Below, one piece after another: positions 11,401 to 21,849 of a stretch of DNA of 64,000 nucleotides. Every line of letters begins with the position of its first letter. The stretch's first letter is position 1. The DNA is taken from positions 9,942,501 through 10,006,500 of the forward strand of contig OU015651.1 of NCBI GenBank assembly GCA_907165275.2, read 5' to 3'. This DNA is from Zygaena filipendulae (taxonomy: Eukaryota > Arthropoda > Insecta > Lepidoptera > Zygaenidae). The translations under genes were made by a program, and so were the position numbers. The notes beneath the pieces were generated by a model. The model was not told the DNA's origin. It searched no databases and saw nothing but the letters and a program-made list of their open reading frames with translations.

Positions 11401-14400
11401 TCACCTTTTACAAAATATTGCTTTTCCCGATGCAGGGACGTTATTTTTTGGGGAGTTTTCCTGGTACATCACCATCAGTTCCACTTCGCCATTTACATTG
11501 TGACGAGCATAAATCGTTTAGGAACCATATTAAAGTTAACAAATAGGAACTCATGAAATACCTTTTATTGAGTAGTTCCGATGACCATCTGTGGTCTTCA
11601 TCATCAGTTTTACTTCTTCAAAATTTGCTTTCCGAAAGCAAATAAACCTTTTACTATAGAAAATATAAAAATCGCTATAGGTGTGCCTATAATTTTTGAA
11701 GAGTTCCCTCGATTTTTCCAAGATCCCATCATCAGATCTCGACTTGGTGATAAAAGGACCAACTCCAGGACCAGGTGGTTGATATTTTATTTTATTTCAT
11801 ATTTTAATAGGCGCACCACACAGCGCATAGCATTAAAACTACTACATGGAGTTATAATTATTTTGTAAGCTAGATTAAGTAATATTTTGTGTGTAACTGT
11901 TTGGTGACCCAAATAAATTAAAAAAAAAAAAACTCGAAGTATACCCTTTCAAAAAAAAAAAATTACAAATGGGTCCAATCAAAACCCGTGAAATACGTAT
12001 TATTGTTGAGTAGTTCCAATGACCACCTGTGGTCTTCATCATCAGTTCTACTTCAAATTTTGCTTTTCGAAAGCAAATGAACGATTTACTATTAAAAATA
12101 CCCAAATCGCTATAGGTGTGCCTATAATTTTTGAAGAGTTCCCTCTACAGCGATGATAGCTCAGTGGTTAGTGCGTTCGGATTAAACGCCGCAAGGTGTA
12201 GGTTCAAACCCTAACAAAGGAAGAAAGGAAACCATAGCATGGTGGTAGGGCGCTCTCTAGTGCCTGGCTGGCTAGCTACCACCTTCAAGTTGCAAATCTG
12301 TCGCCAAGCACCTAACGGTGTGTTCCGGCAGCCCCACTTGAAAGCCAGTTCCCATCCCCATTCCAGGTCGGCAACGCACCTGCATGCCTTCTGGTGTTGC
12401 AGATGTTTATGGGCGGCGGTAATCAGGTGTACCACTTGCCCGTTTGCCTCCTATGAGATAAAAAAAAATTCCATCATCAGATCCCGACTTGGTGCCAATG
12501 GGACCTAATTGGGTGTATATAGCCTTTCAAACAAAAAAAGAATTTCTGAAATCGGTCCAATCGTCTTCGAGTAATCAGTGAACATACATAAAAAAAAAGA
12601 AACAAAACATACATACAGCCAAATGCATAATCTCTTCCTTTTTGGAAGAGGTTAAGAAGTAGTCAAATAACCAAGTTTATTGTACACATTCTACTTTCTA
12701 ATTACTATACTTTTTTATTTATTTTTAAATGAAATCTATTGGAATAATATATAGACTCTGTTTTGCAAAACTCACTTGAAATTGAAAATACCTTCATTGT
12801 CAGTCAAGTCCTCTAACTGCTCTATATTCATTTCATCGTGTTTCCTGAGAAGACAAAACATATGTGGTTTACTGGTTATACCAATGTAAAATAAATTATT
12901 ATAAAAAATAAAATTTGAACTGTGTATTTTATAGGTGTCATAAGAACAATAAAGTGACTTATGGGTACTTGAGGAATTTATTTATAATACAGAGTAATTC
13001 TTTCACTAATAAAAAGTAAATAACTCTGAAATAAGATGCTAAAGGACACTTTTGTCCTATGTAATTTAGCATGATAGCAGGTAAAGATCCTGGAACAAAG
13101 AAAATGAAAACAGCTAGTCTGTTTAAAAATAAATGAAATAAAATAAATAGGTACATATCTAATTATTTTTACAAAGTTAACCCATTGTGGTCACACCTTT
13201 TTTTTATAAAAAAGTAGAATTTTGGAAATCTTTAAACAAAAAGAAAACTATTGGATTACTAAGAGGTAATGTTAAATTAAAGTTTAGCACGAGAGTTGTT
13301 GTCTTTCTGTGTGGGGTCTACTGGACCCCATATGACCGCAACAGGTTAACACGTTGACTGCGAAACCATATCTGAAACAATTTGTCCATGTCTCTCTTAC
13401 AGTGCAGCTAAGAAAAGTATAGACCTCTTTGTCATGCGAAAGGCATAACTTTAATTTGGTTTGGATGGTGGAGCGAAGAGATGAATATATTGTATATAAT
13501 ATATATTATTTATCTATTTTAATAAAATCCTGTGATTACATGCTTTAATAAGCCCTGTACTGCCACTATGATAGATTTATGACCAGGTATACAACGCCTT
13601 GTACAGCAGGAATGGAAAGAATAGAAAACTCACTGCCGCAGCAAACAATATGTTAAAAATGTGGGTGTCCAAACAAAAAGAGTCCAGTTCTTAGCATTGA
13701 GTTTCTGAGATATATTAAGAAGTTTTGTAAAGTTGGGTGAAAAAATGATTTCAATTGATTTGAATGCTCAATTATATACAATTTCATACATCTCAATCTA
13801 CAATCTATACTATAATAAAAGAGTAGAATCCGCGATTCTGTACATTGAATATTTTTACCTAAAATTGAGAGGGGTGATAAAAGAAGAGTAACCAATTCTT
13901 TTCTGTCTGTCTGTCCGCGATAATCTCCGCATCTACTGAACGGGTTATCATGCAGTTTTCAGTAGTAGATTAAGCTAAGTCTGGAGCAACATATAGGCTT
14001 TGTTTCATCGAAATAGGACTTTGGGGAAAAAGTTATCGTCAGTTAAAGAATTCAGCACAATGCAATGGTCAAAAGCTTCGATATAATGTTGCATAACGAA
14101 CATGTTAAAACCTTTTTGAGGTATACATTTTTTTCTTTTGGATTGATTTTTTGCAAAGTGACGGTTTTAAGGCTTGGAGAGACAAATGATGTGATTATAT
14201 TTTATTTGAGACTAAAGAGTATATAACTTCTATGTTTTAAAAGAGTGAGAAAATCTAATGTCATTACTGTCATTGCAAGGGTCGAAAATTCACACGGGTG
14301 AAACCGCAGGCACCAGCTAGTAATAAATAAAAATCTATGGAACAAGTAAGCAGAAGTGTATTTTTCTTTTCAACCAAACTTTGAAAACCTTTTAAAATCT

Positions 14401-16288
14401 TTTTCAGAATTTCAACTTCAAATATCTGATAAAAAAAATATGTGCCAGTTTTCAAATATTTTTTCAATCCTTACTATTGACTATTCTACTGGACCCTTTT
14501 TGCTTGACATAGAGGACATTGCACAAACTAGATGTGACACAATATTATATAAGTAGCATATTGTCCCATATTCTCATAATTATACACTATAACGGAAGAG
14601 AACACAGCATACGAAAAACAAATGTTTCAGTTTTAGCAAAAATGAAAATTTGAGTTGCCATGTTAAAAATATGAAATACTCTCATTAAATCTCGAAAGAA
14701 ACTTACTCAATACTGGCTTTGTGGTTACTATCCTCAATATCGGTGTTCTCTCTGGTCAAGTGCCTCCTTCGCATATGCTTCATGAGGTTCCCTACAGAGG
14801 AACGGTATGTCAGTATCAAATTACATCTCCTGCACTCAGCCAGCTTTCTCTTTGGATCCACTATGTCAAAGTAATTCCATGCTGAGCTCCATAGCCTAGA
14901 CTTTTTAACTTTGTTCTCTCTAAAACAAGGCAACAGGTATTTTACTAAGCTCCAATGAATATTAGAATTAGATGTACCTAACCAAACTGCCTGCCTTCCC
15001 AGGATTTCGATATATTACTATTTATTTATTTGATGTTAATTTAATTTAGCTGGTCCAGCTGGATTAAAAATGAACAAAAAGAAGTGTAAAGTTATGACTA
15101 TAATACCAACTCTTACTTATGGTTCACAAACTTGGGCACTAACAGCAAGACAAGAGGAGAAGCTAAGGGTATGTCAGAGAGCTATGGAAAGATCAATGCT
15201 TAAGATAACAAGGAAAGACAATAATAAATGAGGTAATCAGGGAAAGAACAGCTGTCAGTGATGTAATAGAAGTTGCAAGAAAACTAAAATGGAATTGGGC
15301 AGGACACATTTGCAGGAGTAAACAACAACAGCAACAGAGTGAGAGTGAGAGTGGATACCCAGAGATAGGAAAAGGAAAGCTGGCAGACAAAGAGTAAGAT
15401 GGCGAGACGAAATACAGAAGATGGACAGGTATTGGTGGAGAACAGCGCAGGACAGGAGAGTGTGGGAGGCTCTGGGTGAGGCCTTTGCCCGTCGAGGCAA
15501 CACATGAAAATAAAAGAGCAGTAGGACATAAAATATAATAATTTTGATAATGAATTTAATTTTAATAATTCTAATTTTAATAATAATGATTGAATACAAT
15601 GATATATTAATTATTGAAATGACATGTAAATTGAATGTGAAATAAAGGCTATAATAATAATAATAATTTAACATGTCACATAGCTTATAGCTTATACTCA
15701 GGTAAGTTGGTTCTATCGTTGTGTATAAAAAGAGTTCACAAATCACAGCTAAAGCAGTAAAATTAACTTGGTGAAACAGAATCTGCTATAGATCTCTGTC
15801 TACGGAATCTGCTGACTTTTTGTGGTTTCTAGGTAGGTAGCCGGAGTTTTTATTTCGTCTGAGGTCTGAGGTAGCTGTAGGTACTTAGGTAGGTTCTAAT
15901 TCTAATTCACTTACACAATATCCGAGAAATCTTCAATTTCAGTTTCTGATCCGTCAATATCTTCATTATTCACATCACTCGCCCTGCGAAATTCGTTTTT
16001 TTTTAATTATAGTATATCGTTATCCTAAAAATAAACTATTTACTGCCATAGAGCCTATAATAATCAAGAAATCTTTTCATTCTTACTCTTTGTCTTCAGC
16101 TAGAAAATAGGAATATTATGTAAAATCCAATGATGTTTTCGGTAAAATGTAAATTACCAGACAAGTTAATCCTGATATCTCATCCACAAATTAATAAGAC
16201 TTAGATCTCATCACAGTGATTTTTTTGGTAACTGCGTATTTTTTAACAGTTAAAAATAACATAGTATTGGTACTTACTGCGACGCCAT
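5458..16288 (-). CDS. Two-BED-finger, BESS-motif nuclear protein (7 exons)
   Basis: Probable DNA-binding chromatin or transcription factor. Coding exons, in gene order, are 16288-16278, 15983-15915, 14919-14707, 12844-12776, 10750-10573, 8727-8638 and 5913-5458: 1086 nt, 361 residues, every junction GT..AG with consistent phase. The start has a good context (AACATGG) and is followed by an acidic N-terminus. BED finger 1 has W37/W41, C56-x2-C59 and H75-x4-H80; finger 2 has W133, C148-x2-C151 and H167-x4-H172, with identical spacing. Residues 276-310 (FGKYVVSLLRKLPKEKSD core) form a BESS motif, a protein-interaction helix pair in insect regulators. No MADF or transposase catalytic domain is seen, so this is not an autonomous hAT. 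The donor after exon 6 (GAG|GTACTT) is the weakest signal. The final residues derive from a Helitron end. Introns contain RTE, SINE, Helitron and MITE insertions. Function is inferred from domains only. Confidence 0.82.
6707..6830. repeat. 48-bp tandem duplication inside a hairpin element
   Basis: The unit TCTCAGTTTGCCTTG..TTAGTAGC occurs twice head to tail (about 6708-6755 and 6756-6803). It is followed by AGAAAACAAGGC, the complement of its own start. Outer arms GGCAGCCCA and TGGGCTGCC enclose the block. Probably a small foldback MITE in the gene intron. Confidence 0.6.
6890..8386 (+). pseudogene. RTE-type non-LTR retrotransposon remnant
   Basis: Reverse-transcriptase pieces are readable: GVRQGDPLSP near 6945-6975, FADD (catalytic box) at 7444-7455, and the distal WAGHVAR region within 7888-8148, then a 3' tail with TTAATAATAATAA. 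The frame is broken by shifts and stops and by a MITE at 7015-7379. It is 5'-truncated and dead, and lies in intron 6 of the BED/BESS gene in the opposite direction. Confidence 0.8.
7015..7379. mobile_element. PIF/Harbinger-like MITE with TTA target duplication
   Basis: The inverted ends are GGTCCGTATTCCAGAAGGT and its complement, flanked by TTA at 7012-7014 and 7380-7382. A 3-bp TTA duplication is the Harbinger signature. Removing it with one TTA rejoins the interrupted RTE frame (IMKNL to NWERKG). No transposase is present; the 69-codon frame inside is not a gene. Confidence 0.85.
8790..9130. mobile_element. MITE family M1, copy 2
   Basis: Starts GCTATTTGACAAAAA, contains TTTCGCGTGACGTCAC and TGACGTCACGAGCCCCC, and ends ACTGACGGACTAATTAGAATTTTG. 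The long arms are nearly mirror images. It sits in intron 5 of the BED/BESS gene, just upstream of exon 6. Confidence 0.6.
9131..10170. other. Intronic sequence with CATA/TA microsatellites
   Basis: Simple-sequence runs (ATACATACAT, TATATATA) lie at about 9410-9480. Nothing coding was found here on either strand. Confidence 0.5.
10174..10420 (-). mobile_element. tRNA-derived SINE, copy 1
   Basis: Read on the minus strand, GGTTCGATTCCCGG near 10360 matches the pol III B box. The body then runs through TTTCACTTTCCAGTCTGGGTG to a tail near 10174 (GTGTGTTGTGAAG). The same body recurs at 22961-23120 and 28724-29113. Flanks do not form a cloverleaf, so it is not a tRNA gene. Confidence 0.6.
11030..11130. 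mobile_element. Helitron end cut by an M1 MITE fragment
   Basis: TCCGGAATTCCGGCGGGAACTCC (start of the Helitron 3' module) stops abruptly at about 11052 and continues as AATAGGCAATTTGACTAAA, the M1 terminus, with TAGACACGTATTTTTTG beyond. The M1 copy is itself truncated. Confidence 0.5.
11160..12660 (+). repeat. Dispersed GGAAGTCGGTT repeats, two to three partial copies
   Basis: Ordered blocks match 1190-1662. The sub-block AATTTTTGAAGAGTTCCCTCG appears at about 11690 and again at about 12125, and a CTTCATCATCAGTT block appears twice. The last copy is split by a SINE at 12148-12468. Confidence 0.5.
12148..12468 (+). mobile_element. tRNA-derived SINE with A and B boxes
   Basis: GATGATAGCTCAGTGGTTAG gives a pol III A box (TAGCTCAGTGG) and GGTTCAAACC a B box about 40 nt later. 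The body is GC-rich and ends GATAAAAAAAAA. It interrupts a GAAGAGTTCCCTC..CATCATCAGATC repeat. The first seven bases do not pair with a 3' acceptor arm, so it is not a functional tRNA. Confidence 0.7.
12845..13802. other. Intron 3 of the BED/BESS gene, 5'-distal part
   Basis: AT-rich, with no recognised element or reading frame of note. A short GGTCTACTGGACC palindrome lies near 13315. Confidence 0.4.
13803..14320 (+). mobile_element. Long Helitron-like element
   Basis: Begins TCTATACTATAATAAAAGAG and contains the TGAACGGGTTATCATGCAG block found in sister copies (41640). It ends CACGGGTGAAACCGCAGG..CAGCTAG with T following. About 518 bp, non-coding. Confidence 0.6.
15040..15665 (+). pseudogene. 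RTE-type retrotransposon 3' fragment
   Basis: Encodes, with frameshifts, LTYGSQTWAL, WNWAGHICRS and RRVWEALGEAFARRGNT before a stop at about 15508, followed by a TAATAATAATAA tail. This is the C-terminal part of an RTE ORF2. It is heavily 5'-truncated and lies in intron 2 of the BED/BESS gene, antisense to it. Confidence 0.8.
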
Positions 16289-16398
16289 GTTCTGTCAATG
16301 TCAATTGTCATCACTCCACAGTCCACACATTACTCATAGTACGAGAGCCCAAGAGGGGATTTGTGGATTTACTAAAGCGCATCATATGAACATAAGGG

Positions 16399-17264
16399 AG
16401 TGATTAAGATCTATCCTCTGCTATGCGGCATCGGTGTGGAGTAGGGGGCTGAACTATCGAATAGCCAAAACCAAAATCGAGAGCTGCTACAGACTCGCAG
16501 CAATACGTGCTGCGTGTCTCTACCGCACGGTATCTTATGAGGCGGCTATGGCTATCGCAGGAATAACTCCTATTCGTTTAATCATTGACGAATCCTGTCA
16601 GGCACATCAGCTTACTGACAAGACTGAAAAAACGAGAGCCGATCTAAGACGCGACACGCTCTGCAAATGGCAAGACCTATGGACTGACGCAGAAAAAGGC
16701 CTCTGGACAAAAACCATCTTGCCGGATGTTCAGAAATGGCACAAATGGCGCTTCGGGTCCGTTGACTACTTCTTGTCTCAATGTCTCTCTGGTCATGGGA
16801 TATTCAACAGCTGCCGAAAAAGGATAGGGAAAGCACACACGGATATTTGCTGGTACTGCGAGGACGTCGACACTGCGAAGCACACGCTTTTCGTGTGCCC
16901 TCACTTCGAAAAGGAACGCGAATTGTTGATCAGGGATCTTACACACAGCATCAGCAAAGAGAACATGATCGAGGTGATGCTAGGCTGCGAGGGGAGCTGG
17001 AATCGCATCAGAGACTTCGTCACCTCAATCATGAAGCAAAAACAGACCTTTGAGAGAGAGCTTGAGGCAATAGATAGAGGAGGGTAACATCCAGAAACAA
17101 TCTGCAGCTGAACGATGAGTTAAATTATAGTTCCGTTCAGCTGCTACGAGTAGCCTGGAGGAGGGGTTTTTAGTCCGTGCAAATCGGACACTCCCTGCCA
17201 GTACGGGCTGGCCCCCTGCCCTCCGTTAGGGATTTTCCCCTCCTCACGAAAAAAAAAAAAAAAG
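16399..17264 (+). pseudogene. 5'-truncated R1-clade LINE
   Basis: The frame is open from 16404 to a stop at 17085-17087, encoding the C-terminal end of an R1-type ORF2: the thumb region with YRTVSYEAA, then C-x2-C-x8-H-x4-C (CWYC..HTLFVC), the CCHC knuckle following RT in this clade. About 160 nt of 3' UTR and 15 A precede GATGAACATAAGGG. The target duplication ATGAACATAAGGG lies at 16386-16398 and 17265-17277. Endonuclease and RT core are absent, so it is inactive despite the open frame. Confidence 0.88.
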
Positions 17265-17287
17265 ATGAACATAAGGGGGGTACCTTG

Positions 17288-18118
17288 CAGTGGCGAAGGG
17301 TGAAATATTGAGAGAGGCAACCCGGAAATCTATTTGGTACCTACTATAAATACGTAATTTCAACTTATTAAACTATCTACTTACCTCAAATACCTAATTT
17401 CAACTTATTAAACTATCTACTTACCTCAAATACCTAATTTCAACTATCTACTTACCGCAAATACCTAATTTCAACGTATGTCTGCGTAAGTGCTTTCACT
17501 ATCATTACACACAACAAAAAAAAAATCCAATTATAATACTAATCAGTAATCACTATTTAATACCAAGTAATAAATTCTAACACGTGACACTAACTAATAA
17601 ATTCTAATACCTATAAATTTTCAATTTTTTCATCATAAATTCAAGTTGTCTGTCAACAGTCAACACAGAATGTCCGCTTCGTTTCGAATTTCTAGGACTA
17701 ATAAGGATATTAGATGAGACAGTAATAGAAAATGCGTGCGCGTGAGCAAGATGGAGGGAGTAACTCGATTTGCAGCGGCTTGCCATAGTAGCTACTTTAG
17801 CCGGCTGCCTGTGACCTTGATGTGACGTCACGGCATTATTTTGTATGGAAGTTTAACTGCCAAAAAGCCGATCGCGCCACCGGCTTATTTTATAATAATT
17901 TGATGTTGAAGAGCAAATTTGTCGATAGTTTCGGCGTTTTGTAATATTTTCTACTCAGTAGAGATAATTTTTGTAGTATTTCAGTAGATTCTACTGAAAT
18001 CCTTCCTACAAAAATTACTAATTTTGCCATTTCTAAATTACGGCAGAGAGAGTGATTATGTTCCCAACTTCTAAAGGGAAGCCGGTGGGAATCGACTTAT
18101 ATGGTACCTTCGCCACTG
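17288..18118. mobile_element. Non-autonomous hAT element
   Basis: The ends are CAGTGGCGAAGG and CCTTCGCCACTG, with 8-bp target duplications GTACCTTG at 17280-17287 and 18119-18126. It carries about three tandem copies of a roughly 40-bp unit (ATTTCAACTTATTAAAC..) at 17350-17475. No transposase frame. Confidence 0.88.
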
Positions 18119-18292
18119 GTACCTTGCACCATGTTGAGTACCTCCACCAAATATAGGCCCTCTACACTGGTGGGTGCGTCTAGGATAAACGATCAGATTA
18201 GTTTAAGAATTTTCTAAATCAATTCAGTAGATCCCTACAACGTCACAATCACCACCACGTCACAAACTCACAAACTTTACATCTTCATAATA

Positions 18293-18532
18293 TTATAGCT
18301 GTGCCCCCCGGTTTCACGCGCTTGAGTTTTGGAATTCCCGCAGGAGCTCCTAGGTAGCCTATATAGCATCAGCTAATTAGCAATAAAAATCCCGTCAAAA
18401 TTTGTGCAACAGTTTCGGAATTACTCCTTATAGAATCAGAAGAAAGAATTTTTTAAATCAGTCCCGTAGTTTTTTAGTAAAATCGTAACAAACAAATAAA
18501 AAATCAAATCTTTCCTCTTTATGATATTAGTA
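18293..18532 (-). mobile_element. Helitron-like element
   Basis: Reverse orientation: AGCTGTGCCCCCCGGTTTCAC at the left is the complement of the hairpin end, and ATGATATTAGTAGGA at the right resembles the family 5' end. Confidence 0.55.
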
Positions 18533-18570
18533 GGAAGTTCCCTTAATTGGATTCAATTTAGTCAGTGAGT

Positions 18571-18674
18571 GAGAGAGAGAAAGAGCGAGTGATCACACTA
18601 CACTAAATTGCACCCTAAATCGAGCACTCTAGGGTACATTTTAACGTAGTGTGATCACTCGCTCTCTCTCTCTC
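18571..18674. repeat. Foldback with GAGCGAGTGATCACACTA arms
   Basis: The left arm at 18571-18601 is mirrored at 18646-18674. A further half-copy of the arm (GTAATCACTCGC plus ATTTAGGGCCCTAAATTGG) lies near 18938-18980, so the element may extend across 18530-18990. Confidence 0.6.
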
Positions 18675-18989
18675 ACACACCGACTCTAGATTGGTGCCGA
18701 CGCGATTACTGCCCTAGATCGTAACCAATTTAAGGAGAAATCGATTGATTTCACTAAATTGGATTCTAACTGTACTAAACTTCGATTAAACCTTCAGATT
18801 TCCTAAATTGGTGTCGGACAAATTGTAAAGTACTTGAAATATTCTAAAAGTCTTCCACCAAATCACCAACGACATTAAATTTCGCCATTTTCTGGTGAAA
18901 AGTGACAACACTGCCGAATTGGCAGTCCAATTTAGTGTGGTGTAATCACTCGCTTCCGATTTAGGGCCCTAAATTGGTGCCTTGAAATT

Positions 18990-19110
18990 GTAAAATGTAA
19001 TAAGCGCTTAACAGACGACCGCATTTCGTGCGCTCCGGACATCGAACTTGGTGCGTTCCGCATATCGAACCTGGTGCGCTCCGTACCAAATTCGGTCGTG
19101 TGTAGGGCTA
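18990..19110. repeat. Short tandem repeat of GTGCGCTCCG units
   Basis: Three imperfect units of about 26 bp, each GTGCGYTCCG followed by an ATCGAACYTG-like end, the last more diverged. Confidence 0.5.
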
Positions 19111-19240
19111 TCCGCCACACATTATTATTATTAAGACGATTGTGAGCCTGCAAATTTTCATACAAAAAGCCAAACCGTTTATCTCCCCTTAAACATAGAC
19201 CAATTTTGATGATTTTACATGTTATTGATGTATTGGATCA

Positions 19241-19399
19241 CTAGGGCTGTACGTTTTGATTTTAAAGAAATATTGCTTATAACAAAAGTTATTAGCATCT
19301 CAATATCCATATTGTTTACAAAAAATCTTCCTCGAGCGTTTTAATTTATTAAAGTTAAACTAAACCGATTTACTAAATTAGACAAACGTACAGCCCTAG
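19241..19399. mobile_element. Small MITE with CTAGGGCTGTACGTTTG ends
   Basis: Exact 17-bp inverted ends at 19241-19257 and 19383-19399. If the element starts at GGGCTG, both sides are flanked by TA, as for Tc1/mariner elements. Confidence 0.65.
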
Positions 19400-19599
19400 A
19401 TTAAAGTGTGCTGAATCGAATGACACCAAAATTGTCTCATTTAGTGAAGGTTTAGGGGGGTAGAAACAGTTTGTCCCGAAACAATATTTCAGAAGGAAAA
19501 AGTAAGCACTCGCCTCTAGGTCCTGCAAGTCTCTCTATCGCACGATACGGGTCGGGGGCAGGGCCCGGTAGGAGCATTGTAGTGTAGGTAGTAATGTCG

Positions 19600-19680
19600 A
19601 TGTCGAGGTGTTATCGATATTATTATTGCCTGGGGTGGAGAATATCGATATAGCGATCGATATTGAAAGTTTAATTAGGG
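19600..19680. promoter_or_regulatory. Cluster of TATCGATA-like sites
   Basis: TTATCGATATT, AATATCGATATAG and CGATCGATATT lie within about 60 bp. In Drosophila TATCGATA is the DREF/BEAF binding core of promoters and insulators. No gene start is seen beside it; it may be chance in a repeat. Confidence 0.3.
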
Positions 19681-19732
19681 TTACACAAATAATATCATGA
19701 AAAAAGCCTACGAATAGGTAATTTTATTAATT

Positions 19733-19970
19733 ACTAGATGTTCCCTGCAGTTTCACCCACGTTAATTTCGGAGATCTTCCGGTTATTCCGAGATAAAAGT
19801 ACTTACTACCCTATATTTTACCTAAGTATTGATTTTAGCTAACTGCGTTGTAGTACGGGAGCCCAAGACGAGATTTATGGATTTACTAAAGCGCGTCTGA
19901 TTAACATAAGGGGAGTATCTTGCACCTCCAACAAATAAAGGTCTAGAATAAACGATCAGAATAATTTTAC
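19733..19970. repeat. Helitron fragment followed by degenerate repeat H
   Basis: 19733-19830 is a reverse Helitron-like 3' end (ACTAGATGTTCCCTGCAGTTTCACCC). 19852-19970 matches repeat H in outline (GTACGGGAGCCCAAGA, AACATAAGGGGAGTA, AAACGATCAGA). Confidence 0.45.
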
Positions 19971-20101
19971 TGGAACTCTGGAAAATTATTTTACTGGTTT
20001 ATAATAATAGGGATGTTGAAGACTTTTGAAAATCAAAATCCTAATTAGTCCGTCATCAAAGTGGTCTTCATAAAAATAAATTGCCGAATTTGTAACTACA
20101 C

Positions 20102-20335
20102 CAGCGGAGCTAGGATGCGCAACAGGATATGTTTATCGAACGAAAGATAAAATTGTCGACACGACAAATATTTGTGGGCGTCCAAGCAAAAAAGTGCAGT
20201 AGTGGGGTATTGAGTTAAGACTAGATTCGGTTAAACATTTTTTACCACTGGTAGACAAAACGATATATTATGTCGACGAGAATCGATAAAATGGCTCGAT
20301 AAAATTTTATCATGTTGCGCATCCTAGTTCCACTG
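20102..20335. mobile_element. hAT-like MITE
   Basis: CAGCGGAGCTAGGATGCGCAA at the left is mirrored by TTGCGCATCCTAGTTCCACTG at the right. The 8-bp flanks do not match, so the insertion is old or the ends are mis-set. No coding sequence. Confidence 0.55.
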
Positions 20336-20593
20336 GGTTTCGCCTTGCAAGCTTTAACCACTTATCTCTCACTTTTTTCTTGTTAGGAACATGAGCAAAC
20401 AATTTATTAGGTGATGCTTTTGATGTGTTTTTAGATGCAGAGAGGGACCGCACACCACTTGTACACGTTGGAATTAATTTTCAATAAATATATTGTTGAC
20501 TTTGTTCGTTGAGCATACACACAATGCTATGTGAACTTAGGTGTGACGTCTTAGACAAATTAGACGAATTAGACATAATAAAATGCAGTAATA

Positions 20594-21236
20594 GGGTACT
20601 TGCATGAAATTTATAATAAGAAATTGTGTTAATATTTCAAAAATAGAGCCTTTGAAAAGCGTTATCGTGAAAGATTTACTAAAAAAAATTCAATAGTTTC
20701 CGAAATATTCAACTTTTAATTTTGTGAAACGGAACGTTGCAACGAAACACCAATCACAGCCACGCTTAACACATGACGTCACTTTTATTTTTTTAGGAAA
20801 GATTTACCTCTTTCAGAGAAGGCAAAAGAAACTAAGTGCATACAGTCAACGCATATTTTCCATTTTCTGAAGTATTTTACTTACTTTAAAATGCACCGGT
20901 AAGATGCATTTCGATTCTTTACTGGAACTTTTGGAAGCGTTTGGAAGTAACTCGACACATTTCAACCTTAATTTCGCTTTTGGATATTGAAGTTATCTGT
21001 CTGTCAGTGTCACATGACCTTGTCAATACGACAGTGACATTTCTATCACAGATTAATAAGGCGTAATTTTGAACTAGTGACGTCATTCCGCGTTTCGGCG
21101 GTAAAGTCTAAAGTAGGAACTTTGAAACGCTCTATTTCATTAATTTATGCATATATTTTTTTTCTTTTTCTTGCTTTGTCTAAGTAGGCCATATATCTTT
21201 AAAATAGACTGAAAAAAACTTTTCATGCAAGTACCC
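20594..21236. mobile_element. MITE M2, copy 2, carrying an M3 repeat
   Basis: GGGTACTTGCATGAA and TTTCATGCAAGTACCC ends are flanked by TA on each side. The extra length relative to 752-1055 is an M3-type block at 20815-20975 plus unique sequence. Confidence 0.6.
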
Positions 21237-21849
21237 TATTTGCGTTAAAACTATAAAGTAATGTAGCGGGAGCAGGATGGATGATATGGCTCGACCGCCA
21301 CCAAAGGGGAAGCTTCCCGCCGGGCGAGGTGGTATGCCCGGGGAACCGCGGCTCCGACTGTAGATCGTCGGAGGTCGTATATATGCAGCGTATATGTGAA
21401 AACTTCGTTAGCGCGATTCACGTAGTTGGTATTCGTCGCTTCGTTCTAGTTCGTAACTTGTGGCGTAGAGGTCGCCACAGTAATACTGAAATAATGAGTT
21501 TTTGGAAATAGTACACGTGTACCTGCATTATAAAAGGGGATTTCAAAATTTGTCATCATGCCTATTGGATACGGCTTTCGAATAAGCTTTTACTGGCAAC
21601 ATTTTACACTATGAACTCGAAGTTTAATTCGATTTGTGTTGAGAATAGTACAGTATGTTCTCTTATTCGTCTGTGGATACGAAGAAACAGGTTCGAGTAT
21701 CGAGATTTTGTAGTCGACATAAGGATCGAACAGCAAACTCGAGTTCGAGATTTTTTCGAAGAAGGCGAGAATTGGGTCCCTGGAAAACAAGAAGTTTGAG
21801 TACCAATGTGCTGACGCTTCACAAAGTGGTTACATTTTATTTTAAAATA
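21237..21849. other. Unassigned stretch
   Basis: Reading frames of 62-84 codons are open on both strands around 21600-21890 but show no domain or splice pattern. TGTGGCG..CGCCACA at about 21460-21480 is a small hairpin. Confidence 0.35.

Larger units (their letters stand above)
16339..18204 (+). repeat. Repeat H, copy 2, split by two insertions
   Basis: Pieces at 16339-16398, 17265-17287 and 18119-18204 join into one unit equal to that at 3832-3980. The gaps are filled by an R1-clade LINE and a hAT element, each with a target duplication. The copy is therefore older than both. Confidence 0.75.

Noticed and set aside
12150..12222. tRNA gene
   Set aside because: A and B boxes are present, but the acceptor arms do not pair and the sequence continues into a SINE body with an A tail.
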